From assembly GCA_050084515.1 (NCBI GenBank), contig CM114274.1, positions 41,106,001 through 41,170,000 of the forward strand: a stretch of DNA of 64,000 nt, written 5' to 3'. This document shows positions 23,852 to 35,509 of this stretch, piece after piece (position 1 is the stretch's first letter; every line of letters starts with the position of its first letter). A program made the position numbers and the translations under genes. The stretch comes from Blasia pusilla. Its lineage: Eukaryota; Marchantiophyta; Marchantiopsida; Blasiales. The notes below the pieces were generated by a model. That model ran no database searches. It saw only the letters and a list, made by a program, of their open reading frames with translations, and was not told the origin of the DNA.

Positions 23852-24403
23852 TTGTGTGCTATTTGCGATTAGCATTGAGATCTAGTGATTTGTGATGGGC
23901 TTTGCCATCAAAAATTTCACCATGTTCGTAGAGTTGGCCATACGATGTCCCATTGCCCTGCCGTGGTCATTCCAAAGGACAAGGTGAGCGACCCTTGGTA
24001 TTGTCCAGAGTGTACATCTGGGACATACAAATGTTTCAATTAGTGTGGTAGAATGGCTTCCATTCAAACTAATATGAGACAGTGCCCCCAACCTTTTTGT
24101 GCTCGTTTCTTCTGTCATGGATGCTTGCCATTTGATGTGCAATCTTGCCCCCTCCATACATGTGTGGCATGCAACATGCCGCATTACAAGGAGCATCTAG
24201 CAAACGTCGTCCAATGTTTGAGATGTCCCAAGACATGGCATTTGGGTTGCTGGGCAGCGAGCAAGGAGGAAGGTTTTGCACTTGGCAAAGAATCCTGGCG
24301 TCATGTTGCACATAATGAGACCAGATGGATGATCTATTGCCATGATCATCCAATTTTCCCCACACTAGGCACTGCAGATTATCAACATATCTCTTGGGTT
24401 TAA
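23852..24403 (+). pseudogene. EDM2-like tandem PHD-type zinc-finger fragment
   Basis: One frame runs from LCAIC at 23852 to the stop at 24403, broken by TAG (23870), TGA (23876) and TAG (24041). It reads DLVICDGLCHQKFHHVRR, VSDPWYCPECTSGTYKCFN, then CPQPFCARFFCHGCLPFDV, SCPLHTCVACNMPHYK and CLRCPKTWHLGCW, ending in IYCHDHPI. The order and spacing of Cys pairs, the CPLH motif, R-C-P-K and the final Y-C-x-x-H match the composite PHD region of EDM2-type plant chromatin proteins. In Arabidopsis EDM2 affects histone methylation at transposon-containing genes. All three stops can be single transitions from sense codons. It is dead as it stands; whether a functional copy exists elsewhere is unknown. 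Confidence 0.6.
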
Positions 24404-25201
24404 TTAATAAATATGATAGAGGAATTTCGTAGGTAAGTATAATGGGACCATAGTCTCATTACATATTTCACGTGTAAGATTTTGCACAAATTACCTTGAT
24501 GTTTTCAGGAGTTTTGCAACTTGAGACTCAAAACTATAACTCATATTGAATGGACGTTTTGGTTTGGTTGTAATGAATTAAATGGATTAAGTCTTGAAGT
24601 TGGAATGAGGATAGGTTATTTGATGCTATGTATGGCTATCAATTGTTGTAGAAGCATAACAAACCTTGATTTGTGACCTTTTTTGTTTATTGTTGTGGTA
24701 CATGACATGTTGAACTACATATATGATAGTTTGAATGCCTTTGACACCTTATGCGTTTGGGACTAGTAAGGGCGCGTTGGAAAGATTACCTTAAGACGCT
24801 TCCAATGCACAAATATCTCATCAAATGCATTAGTACAGACTGTACCTTCTAGGTCACTTGAATCATTTATGGTTTTCACCTTGCTCAGACTTGCAAGGCA
24901 CGTTATTAGAAGGAGATTAATATTTCATGTCATTGTTGGTCTAATGTCATTGTTGGTTTTCAACTTGGTCAAACTTGCGGTTAAGGTTATCAGAAGGATA
25001 ATTGATGGCCCAACAATACTCAAATTTAACACCCCAAAAACACTCTTGAAGAAAACATGACAAGGTAAGCCCTTTTGAACAAAAAATTATGTTGTGATTA
25101 TAGCCCTTCACTCAACAAGAGCCTCTCATGCTATCGGGCTTGATATAATGGAGAGGTAAGAGACAAGCGCATAGCGGGTGGATCATCCCCAACCCACATG
25201 A

Positions 25202-25483
25202 GCAAAATTTTGCAATGTTATCCTGAAGTCCATGGTTGACTCTAGGTTTGGGACCACTTTAGTGGACGAGATCTATGATGGATTAAATGTGTACACAATC
25301 AAAAGATTGAATCGTTTTGTGCATTACATCCATGATCTTAGTGGTTTAGGGAGTCAATAGGTCGGAATTTTTTCAAAGGTAGCGAGTTATAGAAAAGCTC
25401 ATTGCCCCATTATGGCAGTCATTGAACTACCATGGTAGACCCATACCACCTCTTATATTGGGCCAAAAAATTTTGAGAAATAA
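25202..25483 (+). pseudogene. coherent but unrecognised coding fragment
   Basis: A frame of 93 codons reads ILKSMVDSRFGTTLVDEIYD, GLNVYTIKRLNRFVHYIHDL and KVASYRKAHCPIMAVIELPW, broken by two TAG codons. It lies 800 bp downstream of the EDM2-like remnant on the same strand and could be a later exon of that gene or of another one. A further possible piece lies at 25640-25750 (DLARAPDIWNSPSTSKAT). I do not recognise either. Confidence 0.3.
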
Positions 25484-25800
25484 GTTTTTTTGAAATGATT
25501 TTATACATACACCCATTTTGGGTGTTCCAAATTCAGTTTGCTCACTATTTGTTTGAGTGTGTGAATTTCATCCTCTACTTTCATTTCTATCTTTACATTA
25601 GTGAATCCATTTGAGTTGGTTCATTTGTAGGGCTTTGGCAATGCGATATACCTGACTTGGCAAGAGCTCCGGATATTTGGAATTCACCATCCACTAGTAA
25701 AGCTACATAATGAGGTCGATGTCTTGGAATGGGGTGACCCTATGACTGTTTGATCTTGCCTTCTTGATAATCATCTTCCACGTATTACTCATAACTAGCG

Positions 25801-25868
25801 AACTCCAAATTTATGGAGTTAAACTTGGGAGGTGTGAAAATGTGGAACATTTTCACACCTCCCAAGTT
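25801..25868. repeat. two adjacent inverted repeats, one perfect 47 bp
   Basis: 25822-25843 and 25847-25868 are exact 22-bp complements (AACTTGGGAGGTGTGAAAAT...) around the loop GGA. Directly before it, AACTCCA (25801) and TGGAGTT (25814) form a second short hairpin around AATTTA. The arrangement recalls the twin palindromes at 7034-7140. Confidence 0.9.
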
Positions 25869-26522
25869 CTCCCAAGTGTGACTCGTATTCTGTCTCCCAT
25901 ATGATCTCTCATCCATTTGGTGTGCATTCTCATTATATGGTGAGGGCTGATGCTAACACGAAGCAAAGTTTCCATGAAGTCTCAGAAATTAGAGCTTAAC
26001 TTTGGCCCAATGTTTGCATTTGAGATCAAGGATAAGTTATCTAGATCTCTATGGAAAATTTAACCCGATTTAGTAATGTGTTGGAGTTGGAGAAACCTAA
26101 TGAGCATACAACTTGATCGGGGGGTCACTATATGGAGGGCTCTACATCACTTGCGATGTTTTAGGGTCTAGACCCCCTAACTTATAAGTGAAAAAATATT
26201 TTTCTCACCCTTATGTAATTTAAAGGAATGATTTTTATTTTTGGTACCCCTAAAATTATTTAAGTAAAGCAATCACTTAAAATAAATAAAGCCTTGAAAG
26301 AAAAGAAAAGTAAGTTAACATCCAACATGTTGTCCTTACGCTATGACAGAGGGGAATTGAACCCCTAATTGAACAAGAAGCTCAATCAGCCAATCTATCA
26401 TCCCCCTAGCCTACTCCCTCCCATTATCCTACTCACAATTCAAGAGTGTCAAGTACACTCTAAGCACACTCCACAAAATATTTAATTTAACATATCTCAA
26501 ACATAAAAAAAACTCACCAAGA

Positions 26523-28200
26523 TCAACTCACACTCTGAATGTATTTAGTCAAAGCATGTAAGTCAACTGAATCAAGTATATATATTCTATCTTGTACCCC
26601 TGATTTCATTGTCAAATTCACATTAAAGATCACCATTTCAATATCAATCCATTTCACATCTATTGCATCATAATTGAACAAGGTTTTGGTGTTACCATGG
26701 CCGGAAGACTTGTACCAATTACACATAATACGAAAAATGCTTCCCTTTTGTCCAAGAGGAGGTACAGGCCTGTCTAACAAGTCCAAGGCCCTAAGACGTC
26801 TTGACCAATGTGAACCATTCTTTTGAATCATAATCACAATACGCCCCAACCAATACTCTTTTTTTGCAACTTCTGCCTCCACTGCAAGTTGTGTCTCTTT
26901 TTCCTTCCTTTTCTTTGACTTTGTTGATCTTGTGGAAGGGCCAATATTTGCTGTAGATTCAAAAAAAACTGCAATATCACTACCAACATCAACCAAACAA
27001 GTTGGGCAATTAGGATCACGTTCCTGTCCCTTACCAGTAGTGTAATAAGTCTTTTGGGCTATTCGAGTTAGCCTATCCTTTGACATGAAAGGATTGCAAG
27101 ACAATTGACTTACAAGGATGGATTTATAGATAATCTTGCCCTCATAAATTATAGTAGGCACTATTGCATGGGGAATTGCCACATTAGTCAGTTCTGCTTG
27201 AACAAATGCAAACACATGCCTTACTTCATGTCCTAATACCTCCATCTCAATGGATTTTGGGTCAATGTCAATATCTATCTCTTCGTTATCTATTATGAAA
27301 GGCACATTGATATCACAACTTTCCTCTCCAACCCAAGAATAGATATGGTTCAAATCTTCATCAGGGTCCTCAAACTCCAAAAACTCCCTAGTTGGCTGCT
27401 CATATATTGGAGACACTATTGTCCGCATGGTAGATGGCATGAGTGGTCATGAAAGAAACTATGACTTTGGATTTCTACTAGATAGTGCAATAGGAGTGAA
27501 TCGACTGGTTGGCCTACGGTATGGACCAGAAGGATTAAAGATCATCCCAGTGCAAGCCATATTCCTCAATTTTATAATGGTTATAAACTGACGTCACGTA
27601 GGATAACGATGCATGTTGGTCACCAAGCACTAGCATGGTAGCACATCTGTCCATGGGTTAATAGCTTTTTTCCCATTGTGGGGTGGATCTTGGTCTCCAA
27701 AGCCATACAAATCTCCATTTGGAAGAATGGACACAGAATACTGCCACCCTTCCCACCCTACTCTATACCTTGGAAAAGAACCATTTATACCAGTATAATC
27801 TTCCATCATTAATTTCCTACGACGAGCATCACCATCACTAGCATGCCCCAATAAAGGATCAACCTTGGCTCTGCAATATTCATCTCACATGGATTTCAGC
27901 TGCACCCAATGTTCCCTCACCCAATCTGCTTTGAATCGATTAGAAGTTGCGGTGGCACATAGTGCCAATTTTGGCATTTTCTCATGCAAAGGATTCACAA
28001 TTGCTACTCTAGCACACATACCTTTCGTATATTTCCCAAAAGTACTCACAATTTTATCATACCCTTCATTACCTTCCCCAAGGAGTACTTCCAAGACAAA
28101 AGACCATGTATGTTCTTCCGAGGGACCACAAAAACCAATAAGCGTGTCATATTTAGCCTCCCATCTATCACAACAAGAGTATCAAGCTAGAACATAAGCC
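26523..28200 (-). pseudogene. pseudogene of an uncharacterised multi-copy eukaryotic family
   Basis: Reading on the minus strand from about 28190: CDRWEAKYDTLIGFCGPSEE, GYDKIVSTFGKYTKG, VAIVNPLHEKMPKLALC and NRFKADWVREHW. After a stop and frameshift come HASDGDARRRKLMMEDY, VGWEGWQYSV and HNGKKAINP (27630-27851), then in another frame LGDQHASLSYVTSVYNHYKI with GLHWDDL (to about 27540). The last open block (27440-26523, 305 residues) reads FMSKDRLTRIAQKTYY, IGPSTRSTKSKKRKEK, EYWLGRIVIMIQKNGSHW and DVKWIDIEMVIFNVNL. From memory this motif order belongs to a family of hypothetical proteins present in many copies in various eukaryotes, with no known function to me. A middle block is inverted (27412-27536, listed separately). 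Frameshifts and stops make it dead. Confidence 0.55.
27412..27536 (+). pseudogene. inverted internal block of the 26.5-28.2 kb pseudogene
   Basis: The plus strand here reads GHERNYDFGFLLDSAIGVNR then LVGLRYGPEGLKI, coding-like and matching, from memory, the segment that normally follows the VYN..GL motif in this family. The blocks on both sides are encoded on the minus strand, so this piece appears flipped in place. A plain shadow frame would not be expected to show the family motif. Confidence 0.4.
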
Positions 28201-29990
28201 CAATAGAAAAAAAATAAACATGACATATAAATATGCAAAGTAATATAATCATTATGTTAGTGCATACCCATACATATATCAAGGCCAACTTTCTCCAAAG
28301 ATTCAAACACACCTTGGCCTTTCTTTTATCCTTGTTTCATCCTCAGCAAACATTATAGGCACATTCCAATTCCCCAAACGCTAGTCGTGTTCAAGAATTT
28401 GTTCTCGCCTCTTTGGCAACCAACCTTCTCAAGTCTTGGCTCGCCTTTGGTCTAGGTTTCCTGGTTGTAACCACTAACGCATGAAAGGCACAACTCTGTT
28501 CCGTGTTTTGTCCCTTGGACTTTTCCAAGAGACCTTCCAAAAGCCTCTCCAAAGCGCGTGAGTCCACTTGAGTTCTGATGTTCCGCTTGCCGCCTATTTG
28601 GCATTCATTTGGTTATGAGGGTCGCAACACAAAAGGCAAAGAACCCAAACTAAAAGATGTCAACAAAAGAAGTTAAACATTGTGAGGATAAAACACAACC
28701 TTATTGTCTAGTGGGGTTGTATTGGTGCTAAAAAGGACCTTGGGTCATTCTTGAAGGAAACCCACCTCCTAGTGGAGGCTTTACCAGAGAGTTTTGGGCC
28801 TGTGCATTTTTGTTTCCAGATTAGGATTTGGAGTTGACTCGAATGTTGATGACATCCCTTTGCCATGCATCCTAAGGAAGGATCTTCTGTTGCTTACAGG
28901 AAGGTTGATAGCACCCCTTTTCTTTGTTGAAGATTTTGTTTTTCTTGGAGAAGGAGTGACATCCTTGGCACCTTGTGGATGTTGCTCATGTAATGCTGGT
29001 TTTTTTTATGGTTTCCCTTACCCCTTGAAGTTTTTTGAGATGGGGTTATTGTGTGCTAATTGTTTGATGAGTCCACAATGTCCTGATCCAAGCCGCCCTA
29101 CACCATAATTTATAGGATTAGCACACGGTAGCCAATGACTTAAATGAAAACCAAAAAGAGTGCATCAAATGGAGCAACAAATGTGTGGTCTCTCCCCTCA
29201 TATGAAAGCCCCAATGTGTGAGTGTATATCTTCTACATTGCAAGTCTGATTTGTTGTAGTATGATAGGTTTCTATGTGGACTTCCATGCATTGTACACAC
29301 ATCGGAACCGTGGCATCCAAATTTTTTCTGATGGATACCAATGGTGGCGTTGAATACCTTGCATAGTATTAATAAAGGAGAGAGCCACCTTTATCATTTG
29401 CTTCATGGTCTCCCTCCCTACCTCCCAAAACTTTGTGGATATTTCATCCACGATCTAGAGAGTTCGCATGTGGTGAATGGCGTATCTAAAATGCCAATAG
29501 ATTTCTCTACCATGTCCACCCAATGGAGTTGTGTGTGGGAGAATGCCCTTGGTAGCCATGATCCAATCCATGATAACATATGGTTGGTGCAAGGCAAATA
29601 AGAGGGTGTGACGGACCTCCACATAGTGAGAATTCGTGGCTAAACATACCCAAGGCTCAAGTTTGGCTTGAGAGATTACCTGACCTTCCAAAACTAGAAG
29701 GAGGTCTTGTTGTGGAGGGATCTCAAGAAGCTTACCAATTGCCAACCTAGCATGCTTCTACGCCTTCGCAAAGATTTGCTCTTTTTTTTTTTTGCAGAGA
29801 TTTGCTTCTTTTGATGACCACATATTCTGAACAATACCCTTCACACGCAAGTTTGCTGCAGATGGAGGTTTGGTTCTTGCTAGCCCTATGAAAAAAACCA
29901 TTAGTTGAGGTACATGAAACCATGAAAGGGCAAGCTAGATTAAGAAGGTATGTAGAAGCATCAACACTATATTATTTCTAACTAGATCTG
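28200..29990. other. stretch without a clear gene; possible transposase tail
   Basis: At 28800-29100 the minus strand reads a basic, Lys/Arg/Ser-rich frame (KDVTPSPRKTKSSTKKRG), which could be the disordered C-terminus of the Mutator-like transposase upstream (31.7-30.0 kb). A 96-residue minus-strand frame at 29455-29745 is open but unrecognised. The rest has no supported content. Confidence 0.3.
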
Positions 29991-31723
29991 ACATCAACAA
30001 TTGCGTATCTTGGAATTCCAAGCAAGAACAGGTGTATTCTAGAGATAATTGAACATGAAATTTTTGCCTGGTTCTTGTTGAAGTGACGAGAGCATTTATC
30101 TCATCGGAAGCAATGACATTTTTCCAATATCAAAGTAGAGCATAACTTGTAAGTGATGAAGCATACTTCTCTAGATATATGGTAAGCTTCTAATTTACGC
30201 TCTCTGAATGCAGACCACGGGAAATTGCAAGTGGAGAGCCATCTCTGATAGGCTTTATAGAAAAAATTATGACCTCTACTAGGTTGGAACTAGCTTTGCC
30301 ATATCATGGAAATGGAAAGGCACACCTTGCAAACCTCTCCACTTCTAGTTCTCAAACGTAAAAGGCAACATATGCAAATCTGTAAACTTGATGTCTTGCT
30401 TGCTTGTTTATCCACATATCATACCTTGAGGCATATTTAAGGATACCCACTCATCAAAGAAAGCCACTATAGGTCTTGGACATATGCGCAAGAAGATTGT
30501 CACTAGTGGCAAGACATTAAGCGCATGCCCTATAAAATTGAGAATAGTTGCCAAGCAACAATGAGGAAACGAGGAATAGCCGCAAGTTACTTAGAGATGG
30601 AGCAAAAAGAAAAACATTTCTTTGAAGATATAAGCCCCATTCTTTGCCCTTCCAATTAAAACTACACTCTATTCTCACAAAAATCGCAGGAAAAAAATAG
30701 TGGTAGTAAAATAGATGTGGATAGACAGAGAAGCACTAAAGCCAAAAGACTTGCCGAGTAACTTAGAGAAAAGGAGCTTACCTTGTCCATGTTTGAGCAT
30801 TCAAACTTGTTATGAAATATTGCTCTGCCCTGTAGTAACCCTTTCTCCCTATCTGATACAAATAAAACCTTAGGATCATCCACGTCCAGGATTTCCTTTC
30901 TTAAATGCAAAAAAAACCACTTCCATTCCTCCTTACTCTTGCAAGGAAAAATGTCATATGCCAAAATGATGGTGTTGGCATTTCGGTCCAAAAGAGAGGC
31001 AATAAAAATCTTCGTAGGGTATTTTTTGTCCTTACAATGGCATGCATCCAACCCAAATATCTTATGAGTGAATGGAACAATGAATCTTATGGCTGATGGT
31101 GAGATGAACAATCTCCTAAATATACAAAATTCCTTCTCCTATTGCCAATGGCTCAAACACCTTCACCACGTCAATAAAGGGAGGTATCATATGGAACCCA
31201 AGAGATTCACCTTCATTCATCCAATCTTGACATATCTTCTTACACCTCCATGCAGGAAAATAAGTCATTTATTTCTTATAAGTTTTTGATATCACCTTCA
31301 TTAGCCTGCCCACAAGAAAGCTTGATTTGTTAACAACCCTATTCACCAATATCATGGACAACCATTTTGCCTTATGAGTAGGCCCCCTCCATGTATGAAT
31401 GTGACTCGAGCAAGTGTGCTTTAAGACACAAATAATTATCTCACAACAATCCAAGTGCATGTGTTGTTGGAAACACACTCTCCAATCACATCCCTTAATC
31501 TTCTCCTTTGGGTTACAATTATACCTTGCAAATTATCCACATTTACCATCTCTATGCACAATTGTTGTATGGTTGGGTTGCACTTCACTTCTTCTATTTG
31601 TACGCTTTTTACCTCTTTGCAAAGTTCCATCCAAGATAGCGTAGGGTTTAGTAAATGAATTCTTGAACCTCGGTCGGTTTGGCCTCTTATTGTGTTGCAG
31701 ACACTATGGAGTATCATTTCCAA
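29990..31723 (-). pseudogene. Mutator-like (MULE) transposase pseudogene
   Basis: Order on the minus strand: a zinc-binding/DNA-binding part with LKHTCSSHIHTWRGPTHKA (31478-31269) and a following helix like the usual Mutator N-terminal domain. Next is the DDE catalytic domain at 31111-30780, FGLDACHCKDKKYPTKIF, AYDIFPCKSKEEWKWFFLHL and VLFVSDREKGLLQ, with the first two catalytic Asp in GLDA and VSDRE. The exon ends at GACAAG followed by GTAAGC near 30779. A later exon at about 30270-29995 has a SWIM start, VQLSLEYTCSCLEFQ, interrupted by TAG and TGA. Mutator transposases cut and paste elements with long terminal inverted repeats. Frames shift between blocks, so it is inactive. No terminal inverted repeat was found. 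Confidence 0.7.
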
Positions 31724-32011
31724 AGGGGACTCTTAGGATTCTAGGGTCTTGATGCACTTGACCTACTCCCCCACACATCACCATCTGGGATGTGCATAGA
31801 TTCTGACCAAAAACTATTCTTCCTCTCTTTATTATTAGAGAATTTAGGCGCAAGAGGCCATGAATTGGTTTTAGCCCCCTTGGAGTCTTCAACTAAAAAA
31901 ATTACATTTAGCCGCCACATGGTTGTCCTCTTGAAAGTAAACTGCCAAGGATTGATGTTCGTGCCTAAGATTGGGAAGGTTGTGAGTCTCTTCAACCATA
32001 TAAGCCATCAA

Positions 32012-32242
32012 TTATCTCTCCACCATTGTGGTTTCTAACTTGATACCCGCCACTTGCGTCTCATGATTGAGTATTGCCTCTTGCGTATTTCTCTCACTCA
32101 ATTTAGCCGCTAGTTGTGTCTTCCACAACATTTTAGCAGCCTCATTTGTTCTCTTGGATAATTTAGCCGCCACTTGGATCTCTCGAATGAAACTTGCCAC
32201 TTGCTGGGTTTTCTCATTGAATATAGCTGCAACTTGGATCAC
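32012..32242 (-). CDS. short coiled-coil repeat frame upstream of the MULE pseudogene
   Basis: The minus-strand frame reads QQVASFIREIQVAAKLSKRT then NEAAKMLWKTQLAAKLSERN, with helical repeats of about 15-20 residues, and is strongly coiled-coil in character. The nucleotide sequence contains a 60-bp tandem repeat (AATGAAACTTGCC at 32186 and 32246). It could be the N-terminal part of the transposase gene, but frames between it and 31723 do not connect cleanly. Confidence 0.3.
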   Translation of the reverse strand: MIQVAAIFNEKTQQVASFIREIQVAAKLSKRTNEAAKMLWKTQLAAKLSERNTQEAILNHETQVAGIKLETTMVER

Positions 32243-32485
32243 TCAAATGAAACTTGCCGCTTGCTAGGTTTTCTCATTGAATATAGCTGCCACTTGTGGC
32301 CCCCCCATACATTTGGTCACTTGCTAACTTATCTTTGAACATTTAGTCATCAAGGAGGGATGCAAGGAACTAGACACCTTGATCCCAACAGTAGCATGCT
32401 CCCTTAGCACGGAGGATTTAATCTCCAAATTGGGATTATCCACCTCCATAATATCCAAGGACACTCTAGCCACCTCCATGGACCA

Positions 32486-32600
32486 CCTTTTGATGTTTGT
32501 TATTCATTGTTGTCTTGCTCCCTCATCTTTTGATGGTTGTTATTCATTTTTCTCTGGCTCCCTTATCTTTTGACGGTTGTTACCCAATGTTGTCCATGCA
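32486..32600 (+). repeat. 40-bp tandem repeat, left block
   Basis: Nearly three units with an exact 40-bp period: TGATGTTTGT at 32491, TGATGGTTGT at 32531 and TGACGGTTGT at 32571, each followed by TATTCATTGTTGTC or a variant. The same unit forms a longer block at 33085-33340. Confidence 0.9.
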
Positions 32601-33084
32601 CATCGACTCTATGGATGTTAAGTTAATATGTGAGTTCGTTCCATTATGGGAGTGATCATTAAGTAATGATCATTTAATGGGTTATCAAACCCAAACCATG
32701 AGCCCTAATGGCCCCACATATCAAATTCAAATAAGGGTTTAGGGTTTGAGACCCAAACCCTAAAATGGAATTAAAATGATCATTATAAAGGCAAAGAAAA
32801 TTTCATAGCAAGTAGAAAAAATTTGCAAAGCAGGGACCTCATAGCAATGGAATTAAAATGATCATTAAAAGAGGCCAAATGATCATTATACAAGCAGAGA
32901 AAGACGAAGGCATTACCTTTCACAGCCCATTCTGTACGAGAATGAACCCACATATCAACTTAACATCCATAGAGTCCTTGGAAGCACTTTTTGCGCTCTT
33001 GGGTGTTTTCCTATTTTTCCTGGATGCACTTGGAGAGCCGAGAGGGAACCCTCCCTCAGACTAACAAGCGAAAATGTTTGTTAG

Positions 33085-33340
33085 CATAGGGTGACGTTTG
33101 TTACTCATTTTTTTTCGACTTGCTCATCCTTTGGCATTTGTCACTCATTGTCGTCAAGCTTACTCGTCTTTTGACATTTGCTACTCATTGTTGTTAGGCT
33201 TGCTCATCCTTTGACATTTCTTTCTCAGTGTTGTCAAGCTCGCCCATCTTTTGAAGTTTGTTACTCATTGTTGTGTGGCTCCCTAATCTTTTGATGGTTT
33301 TTACTCATTGTTCTCCGACTTTTGATGGATGTCAGGTTGA
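33085..33340 (+). repeat. 40-bp tandem repeat, main block, six units
   Basis: The motif TTGACATTTG (with variants) ends at 33100, 33140, 33180, 33220, 33260 and 33300, an exact 40-bp period. Each is followed by TTACTCATTGTTGTCAAGC-like sequence. Single diverged units also occur near 38890 and 39366. Confidence 0.95.
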
Positions 33341-34164
33341 TATGTGAGTTCTTTTTCTTAAACTCTAATGATCATTCTGTAATGATCATTCTTCTAAATG
33401 TTTTTGGAAACCATTAAGCTCATTTTCTGCAGTGAAGGTGCAATACAGTGAGAGAACTTGGATGTTGCAGGCGAAGAAGTCAATCAAAGGAGCTAATGAC
33501 TCTAATGATCATTTGAGTCCTATAATGATCATTTATACATTTTCAAAACTCCCTAAAACTTCAGTCAACACTTCAGCGGCAGCCTCCTGAACCTTGGCAT
33601 AGGGTGAAACATTACGCTCCCGTGTTGGACTCACTGTCCAGATGCTCAAATTTTGTCGCTCAATTTTAGCAGTCAACACTTCAGCTACGTAGTGTATTTC
33701 TATTTACACCTCATAATGAAATATGCAAAGTACAGTGCATGAGCATATTGTTGCAAAATCTGGAAAAAGAGAACATGGAAATGATACAATAGTGTCTTGC
33801 AAGAAGATTTTGAACTTTTTTCTAGATGAAAGCTTAGTGAGTAGAAGAATGAATAAATTCATTTGGCCAAGATTGTTGATAATGAGTGAAACAACATAAA
33901 TAATTTGTTAACATCAATAAATAAAGATATTGAGAAATGTTGTAGGCCAAAAAAGGTCGATGTATGCGTCAAGAGATGTTGGAATTAATAGTAATATGTG
34001 CTTAAGACTATAAACGTAGCTAAACTATGATTTTTCATTGCTGAGATCAAACTTGCATATTATATAGCCGAATGGAAGTCAAAGCTGAGACGACGACACT
34101 AGTAGGTAGCGAAGTGAAAACAAAATGAGAAAATTCAGTGTAAGACTGAATGCAATGCATAAGA

Positions 34165-34896
34165 TTACATAGCGTAGTTTGACGGATTTATGTCTAGTGG
34201 ACTACGTAAGTGGGAAACAAGTTCTCTATCTCTAGGATAATTTTCCAAACAATACTGGTGTAGTTTTTTAACGGTTGAATACAAATGAGTCAAGCGGTCT
34301 CGAAGAATGAGTATAGAAGCTAAATTCTGGCCATGCTCATCTGTCACGAAAGACATCACTTTGTGCAACGTATTTTTACTTGATTCATTCCTCTTAAGCT
34401 AGTCCTGCAAAGTTTGGATATTCTTGAGTACCGCCTCAAATAGAAATTGCGCAACAGACTTTGCTCGAGTCAGCCTTGGTATTCTATTTTCAGAAAGAAT
34501 AGCTAGTTCTCTAAGTAGGCCTTTTCCCTCATCTAGTACATGAGGAGTTGTAGGTAGCGTGCGTTGTATGCGATTTTTCGGAGTTGCACTCTGGAGATGC
34601 AATATCTGCAAGCCATTGATAGTGTTGTCAAAATATCCCAATAAAGACTGGAGTTTGGTCTTGGAAGTGAATAAAATACAAACCTGCTTGTCCGAGGCAA
34701 TCCCATGGTCATTGTTGTACACGGAAGCATTTGGATTTGCGGTGTGATGGTTGTCACTCAACACAATTGTGGTGGCATGTGTAGCTAGAAGTGTAGATGA
34801 AGCCTTGTCGACCGGAAGAAGTGGTGTAGCTGGTGTTGCATATCTCCTACCGCAACCCCTAACAAAAATGTTGCTTGTAGCCACACTAAAAAACAC
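34165..34896 (-). pseudogene. unrecognised two-part frame joined across one TAG
   Basis: A 165-residue frame from 34896 ends with AKSVAQFLFEAVLKNIQTL then QD and TAG (34399-34401). The same frame continues LKRNESSKNTLHKVMSFVTD then EHGQNLASILILRD to the stop at 34165, for about 243 codons in all. The single TAG again fits a CAG-to-TAG change. The second half is helical. I do not recognise the family. It is on the same strand as, and 3' of, the C2H2 frame at 38.5 kb, so it may be the last exon of that gene. Confidence 0.4.
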
Positions 34897-35509
34897 TTTA
34901 GGTACGAGTGTTAAGACAACATAAATTATTTCTCCGTCTAGAAGAAAACATACCTAAGCTAGTAATACCTACAACGCTAGATTTTTAGAGCTTTGGCTAC
35001 AATACAAAAGTGAAGTTAGTGGAATTGCAATGCCTACAAAGGGAAATCCTTGGAGCATAGATGACATGAAATAGCAAGTGCTATTGGTAGAATCTGCGCA
35101 TCAATGCCAAGCAACACAGTGGTTTGCAATATGTTGTGTGGATAAAGGCAACCTACCTTGACTTACCGATTGGAGTACGAAGACTGTCAACCGACAACCC
35201 ACAATATGAAGTCGACAAAGGCTTCGAGGGGAGAAACTATGAATGGAGTAATTCTTTCTAAGTAGAAAGGATACACCAAAATCCCCAATTGCAGCACTCA
35301 ACACTTAAGCGACATATTATATTGCTATTTACACCTCATAATTTTACAAGCTACAATGATCATTACATAATTTTACAAGTTATAATGATCATTACGATGA
35401 TCATTACCTATCGAATCAGACACACAGATCTGCTTGGATCTCCTACACGTATGGAAGCCTTGAACGCTTACCTAGTCTAAATTTTCACCCATGGTCATTT
35501 TTATCAGTG

